From Setaria digitata (taxonomy: Eukaryota; Nematoda; Chromadorea; Rhabditida; Setariidae), in assembly GCA_003640385.1 (NCBI GenBank), contig RCAB01000427.1, positions 1 to 54,368 on the forward strand: a stretch of DNA of 54,368 bases, read 5' to 3'. Numbering within the stretch: the first letter of the stretch is position 1; every line of letters begins with the position of its first letter. This document shows positions 49,283 through 54,368 of this stretch, one piece after another. The translations under genes were made by a program, and so were the position numbers. The notes beneath the pieces are model-generated. The model worked only from the letters and a program-made list of their open reading frames with translations. It ran no database searches and was not told the DNA's origin.

Positions 49283-52200
49283 TCACAAAAAGCAATCACC
49301 GTCCATAAAATGTGTATTAGCAATGGTAATTGAATCATACTGTACATTTTTCGGCTCCTTTTTCATCCACATTTTCCTGAGTGCTCTCTTATATGGTCGG
49401 AGCAGAATTAAATTAATTAAAGCATTTGAAAGCGGATGAATACCGATAATTGCTTCACCAACAATGAACCATATCATATCAAGATCGATTGAAAACATAA
49501 AAAACACATCTGAAATATGTTTGCACCTTTCGTTATCACTGACTGATAAGGTACATGCATGTCATGTGATATTGTCACTTATTCATTGCAGTTTGCAATA
49601 ACTAATAATTAATAATTAATTCTAAAATATTTACTGCTATTTAAAGAGCAGTTGTGAAAAGTGTATTGTTGATACTTGCTCAATCTTCTAACACTGAAAA
49701 ATCTTTTCCCGGAAAAAAAAAAAAAAAAAAAAAAGAAAAATTTTCTCCATATTAATATTTTAGGAAAAAAAAAAAATTCATTTCTTACAAGAATGGTAAA
49801 TTTCTTATTCGTAAAAATTTAAAAAAAAAAAAATTTCTTTTCATATCTTCATTATTATTGGATGATCTAAAATTTTAATGGAATTATTTCGCATCTATGT
49901 AATTGCATAATTTACGGCTGTACATAATTACATATCTCACAGAATATAGAATTTTAACTTTGTAAATAATTTTTTAGGCGAAACATTCATTTCTAATTAT
50001 ATCAGATATTTGAGTATAAAAATCTTTTTCCTCTTTTTTTAATGAATTTTAATTAAAAGTCTATCCCGTGATATCATATTTACCGAGGCAAATGTAATAT
50101 GAAATATCAAATCACAAAATCTGACAAATACACATATTATTTCTACGTACATATGGAAATAGTATAAGAATATGCACATACTTCATTGGAATTAAAATTA
50201 ATAATTACTACTAAAATAATCAATGACAAATTAAAAAAAAAAGGTTTCTTTCAAGGTCAAATTTTCATCTTATTTAAATTTAAATCAAAATTTTTCATTA
50301 AATTATTATCACCAATTAAAATAATTTGCTTCACTTACCTGTCCTCTAGTGTTTCATAACTTCAAATAAGCATTTCTCATTAAATTTTAATTATCAATTA
50401 AAAAATAATTTGCTCCATTTGCTTCTTTTTTCGTGTTTCACAGTTTCAAATAAACATTTTTTTTTTTAAACAAATTTTAATTAGCAATTAAAATACTTTG
50501 CTTCATTTACCTGTCCATCTCAGTCAGTGTTCCATAATTTCAAAAGGAAATGCCAAAATAAGAACTAACTTGCAATATAGTAAGGTGTGGCCAAGACAAG
50601 TGGCATAAATGCCTGCAATATATAGGTATAAACGATTGCCTTCTGTTGCTGCAAATGTCTTGGATTCAAACTTCGACCACTTTGCTTCCTGGCTGCTTTG
50701 GACTGTCTTCTGACAATTGATGAGAGCACCAATAAATTGCATATGAATGAGAAAATGAAAAACGATGGCGATAATACGAAAAATACAAACTGAAACTATC
50801 ATTAATTAAGTTGTTAATTAATGAGAAAACATATAAATGTTATGAAAAGAAATGATGCTGAAATAGTTGAACTGTAATGGTACATCGTTATGTATGTGAC
50901 AAAGTGTTGCACTTAATATGTTCAAAAATTTTTAAATGATATATTTAATCATTGTAACAATAATAATCAATAATTATTTCAGCTTAATTAAATGGCAAAG
51001 TTGCTAACTGATACTTAACCATAGTGAAACTTAATTAGCAGGCAGGCAGTAGTTAACGAGTTGTTTGAAACATAACAATTTTTCATTTGTAAAAATGTAA
51101 TTTTCATTTGGAATGATGCGAATAGAAATAAAAAAAAGAAAATTTTTTATCACTGATTATCAAAATGAGATGCTACTTCGGAAGAGTAGAAAAAACGATG
51201 TAAAATATTATTCGTATCTAAAATCTAAAATTTTTCTCAAAAAAAAAAAAAAAAAAAAAGAAATTTTTTTCGTCAAATATGAATAAATTAGGAAAAGCTA
51301 CAAGGAAAAAGAAAATGGCAACAAATACAGTTGTTATTAAATTTTTGAAATTTTGATTTGATAAATATTTCCTGTGTGCAAATTTTAAACTGAATTAATT
51401 ATTTTAATTTGATTTTTGTAATTGTATCCTGGTATTTTTTTTTTCAGTGAAATTCAGCTAAAGTTATTGAAATTTTTGAAGCTTTGCTCTTTTTTTTCTC
51501 TTTACTGCAAAAAGTTTTGCGCCTCAAAGGTCAAATAAACTTTATCAATTTATATCATTGATAAAAAATTGACAAATTTAAGCATAAAATTTTCAGTTAC
51601 TGTTTTACATAATCAAATCGGCTTATGAACAATAAACAAATTTTACAGCTTTTTTTAAATGGTTACTAAAAAATTTTGCTACAACTGATGATTAAAATAT
51701 TTTAAATGATTAAAATTTAAAAGATCAAAAAAGAAGAAAAGAAAAAACATTAATCAATGAAATAGAATTATTTTATTCGTTCATTTTAATTTTGGTTGTT
51801 ATCTTAAAATGTTACACAAGGAAGAAACTTTCGTAATTAAATGCTGATCTATTTATCTTTTAGTACTTTTTTCCATCTAGTCAATTACATTTTTACTCAA
51901 GAAATGATACATTTGAGAGTATCGTAAGAAATTATTTTCTTCGTATTCATCATTTTCCATTCTTGTAAAATGACAAATGGAAGCACTTTTTGTGCTAACT
52001 TTTAAAGTAAGATTAGAATTAAAAAATTACTATTAATTAGTTGGAACAAAAAAAAAAAAAAAATGATTTGAGAGTTTCTGAATTATTTTTTAAATAAATA
52101 TATAAAGTGCTTTTTTTGTCTTTTTTGTTTTTTTTTTTTTTTTTTTGTTTTTTTTAAAGCTGCCATTCGAAAGACGAAGGTTTTAAATTTTTTAACTTTT

Positions 52201-53155
52201 TGTTGATAATAATAATCTTATTTGTTATAGCCCTATTTAACCACATCAATATTTGTTTAAATAATTAAATCATTTTATTTTTTCACTGAATGAATAAAAA
52301 AGTTTAAGAAATTTCCAAAAACAAACAAATTTTTTTTTAAAAATTTAATAATAACAAAAAAAAAAAAAATTCATTTGAAAAAATTTTTTTTTCTGTTTTG
52401 ATAATTCAATTTGTACTCTTTCTATGCAATTTTTTTTTTTTTTTGTTTTTCAAATACAAAAATATTATTATTTATTTAGATATTAAAAAATGGTTGATTT
52501 CTTTCTTTTTTTTTTTCAATGAATTAATTAGAATAAATTGTAATAAAATGATGAAATTCAAAAAAAAAAAAAAAAAGAAATAAAAGTATGTTAATTAAAG
52601 GTGATAAAAACTTACAACATTAGTATAAGGTGACATTCGTATATATGCAAACATGAAATCATAAAGAAGCACATCCTGAAGGCATAAATCATAGATGGCA
52701 ACTAGCATTGGTATCACAAAACAGGTCATAATTACCATTGTTAATGTTTTAATACTTAAATCACAATTATGGCATACCAGTAGCCATTGATCAATGGCAA
52801 GAACCGGAAATAGGAAATAGATGACGTACGTTGTGTTGTAAATAACCGTACGTAAAAAGCTACATGTAAATAGACTAAGTTTAATATTACCAAATAGCAT
52901 GATTAAATAGATTGAATTTAATAATAAATATCCAAAAAGACCATATAAATTGGCAATTGTCATGCCTAAAGTTGGATATTTAACACGTGCTGAAATGAGG
53001 CCTTTTTTGAGGCCCATATATGCTAGAAGAATATTTGGTGGCACAGCTAAGCAGTAGAGAATGATATAAATGATTGAATTAGGTAAGTAAGATTCCAAAG
53101 CAGGCACTTGATCACTTAGATCTGATACATTTTTCACTTCTTTATAAAATGACAT
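49283..53155 (-). CDS. Nematode-type seven-transmembrane receptor
   Basis: Three minus-strand exons (52616-53155, 50570-50789, 49283-49509) join in phase to 328 residues. Hydrophobic helices are visible. TM1 is IIYIILYCLAVPPNILLAYM. TM2 lies near 64-88. TM3 is TVIYNTTYVIYFLFPVLAI, followed by DQWLLVCH where a rhodopsin-type receptor has DRY. TM4 is TMVIMTCFVIPMLVAIYDL. TM5 is at the start of exon 2 (IFSFICNLLVLSSIVRR), then a basic loop with KAARKQSGR. TM6 is YTYILQAFMPLVLATPYYI, and TM7 is in exon 3 (GEAIIGIHPLSNALINLILL), followed by RPYKRALRKM. This layout fits the nematode chemoreceptor-like GPCR superfamily. I cannot place it in a named subfamily and give no ligand. The introns are long (1.8 kb and 1.06 kb) compared with the other genes. 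The start is preceded directly by TTTTCAG G, a candidate trans-splice site (AG at 53157-53158). Confidence 0.85.
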
Positions 53156-54193
53156 CCTGAAAATTTTAATTTAATTCAATTTAAAAAAATTACAGCAATT
53201 ATAGTTTGATGTGAGAGGGAAGAAAAAAAAAAAAAAAAACAACCAAATTATCATGAATATAATATTTTGATACGAATAGTGAAATCGTATTGTTCTAATT
53301 AAGAAACTGTTACTTAATTCCATGCAAACGAATAATGAGGAATGAGAAATGAAAATGATCGAATATAATTGAATTCAAATGTAAATATTTATAAATTTTC
53401 TAAGAAACCAGTGAAAAAATGAATAAAGATGTTAATTCATTAAGGCTAAAAACTCAAATATTAAATAATTTAACATCAATTTTTACTTACTTTAATTAAC
53501 TATGAATTGCTTATATTGACATATGCGATAATGCATACGAACATTGTGAGATTAGTTAAAGAATAATGTTAATTAAAATTTTGACAAGAAAGTGATTGCC
53601 TGAATTCAATAGATGATAATTTCTTTATTTCAACAAATTATATTTCATATAATTTGAAGAAGTAAATTTTCGTAAAATCATACACGCAAAGCAATTATTG
53701 TTGAGGATACATTTTAATATCCTTAATGATAATTGCTTGGGAAATAAATTGGTTTTAAAACTTAATTACTTATTGAACAACTTGGCTTAGCAATTTAATA
53801 AGTATATTTACAAGTTTTATAACCAAACAAGTGCTAATACCTTAATTGCTATCATTATTTAGAAACTGTTAGGATATATGAGCAGCGTGAATTCAAATAT
53901 TTCAAAAAAATTAATGACAACAAACTATTTACAAAATGCAAAATGTTCATATTATGAGGGGAATAAATTTCGGAATTCATCAGACTGTTCCAGTAGTTTG
54001 AAAGACCACAATATTTCGGGATACGTATGTGCTTACATAAATAGATAACATCACGTTAATCATTTTCTAGATTCGTTTTGGTTTTTGAAAAATACGGTAT
54101 TTCGATGATTAAAAAGCACTCATCCAATAATATTCATCGAAAAAAAGACAAAAGAAAAAGAACTTTCGAAAAATCTTCAATGCGTTAGCCTCA

Positions 54194-54225
<32 letters not shown>

Positions 54226-54368
54226 TCTATTATTTTAAAATTACGAAAATTCTACAATGATTCAGTGTTTCTGTGGTTTGAAATGATAAAGCGATTCTAC
54301 GGCTATGAAGAAATTCAATGATTCAACAGCATGAAAAGATTCTGAGATTCGACGGTTATGAAAAGATT
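53156..54368. other. Upstream region of the receptor gene, no gene seen
   Basis: AT-rich DNA with poly(A)/poly(T) runs. It should contain the receptor promoter. No exon-like coding stretch is visible on either strand. Confidence 0.55.
54293..54368. repeat. Degenerate tandem repeat of about 26 bp, cut by window edge
   Basis: Three diverged copies begin GATTCTACGGCTATGAAG, GATTCAACAGCATGAAAAG and GATTCGACGGTTATGAAAAG at 54293, 54320 and 54346. The last copy runs off the window, so the array length is unknown. Confidence 0.65.

Noticed and set aside
1..54368. CRISPR arrays, bacterial (for example endosymbiont) insertions, tRNA or rRNA genes, intact transposons
   Set aside because: No spaced palindromic repeats, bacterial-like open frames, cloverleaf boxes or transposase motifs were seen on either strand.

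Overview
The window is nuclear DNA of a nematode, AT-rich and full of homopolymer runs. The evidence is gene content closest to nematode orthologues, many-exon genes with short exons and introns that mostly end in TTTTCAG, several start codons sitting 0-25 nt behind a bare splice acceptor (as expected for spliced-leader trans-splicing), and a nematode-style seven-helix receptor. A filarial/spirurid worm is my best guess, not proven. No prokaryotic gene, CRISPR array, tRNA, rRNA or intact transposon was seen. All gene models were built by hand from splice sites, reading-frame phase and remembered protein families; no search was run.

Layout. 1-3846: AT-rich intergenic DNA with two tandem repeat arrays and a perfect 15-bp hairpin. 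3847-6981 (-): succinate dehydrogenase iron-sulfur subunit, 7 exons. 8671-11565 (+): an unassigned nuclear-looking protein with a duplicated helical motif, a Tudor-like segment and two CxxC pairs. 12086-14161 (-): an ACBP-enoyl-CoA isomerase fusion (ECI2-like), first exon not found. 15729-21522 (-): a divergent RAD21/REC8-type cohesin kleisin, 17 exons. 21523-24783: divergent intergenic DNA with an inverted repeat, a 33-bp minisatellite and an 84-bp duplication around an N. 24784-36170 (+): HEATR1/UTP10, about 30 exons. 36734-42816 (-): exosome nuclease DIS3, 17 exons. 43488-45346 (-): CFAP20, 5 exons. 46053-47244 (+): an Ashwin-like protein, 3 exons. 49283-53155 (-): a seven-helix receptor, 3 exons.

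The genes do not form one pathway. Two sit side by side in ribosome and RNA metabolism (HEATR1 in pre-rRNA transcription and processing, DIS3 in RNA decay), and the Ashwin family belongs to the tRNA ligase complex. SDHB and the ECI2-like enzyme are metabolic, the kleisin acts in chromosome cohesion and CFAP20 in cilia. The most interesting points are an apparently missing fourth acidic residue in the DIS3 PIN domain and a 10-residue insertion beside its RNB catalytic loop, the divergent kleisin, two GC-AG introns with the same GCAAGT donor, the Ashwin-like gene, and the unassigned Tudor-like protein. I found no clearly new multi-gene system.
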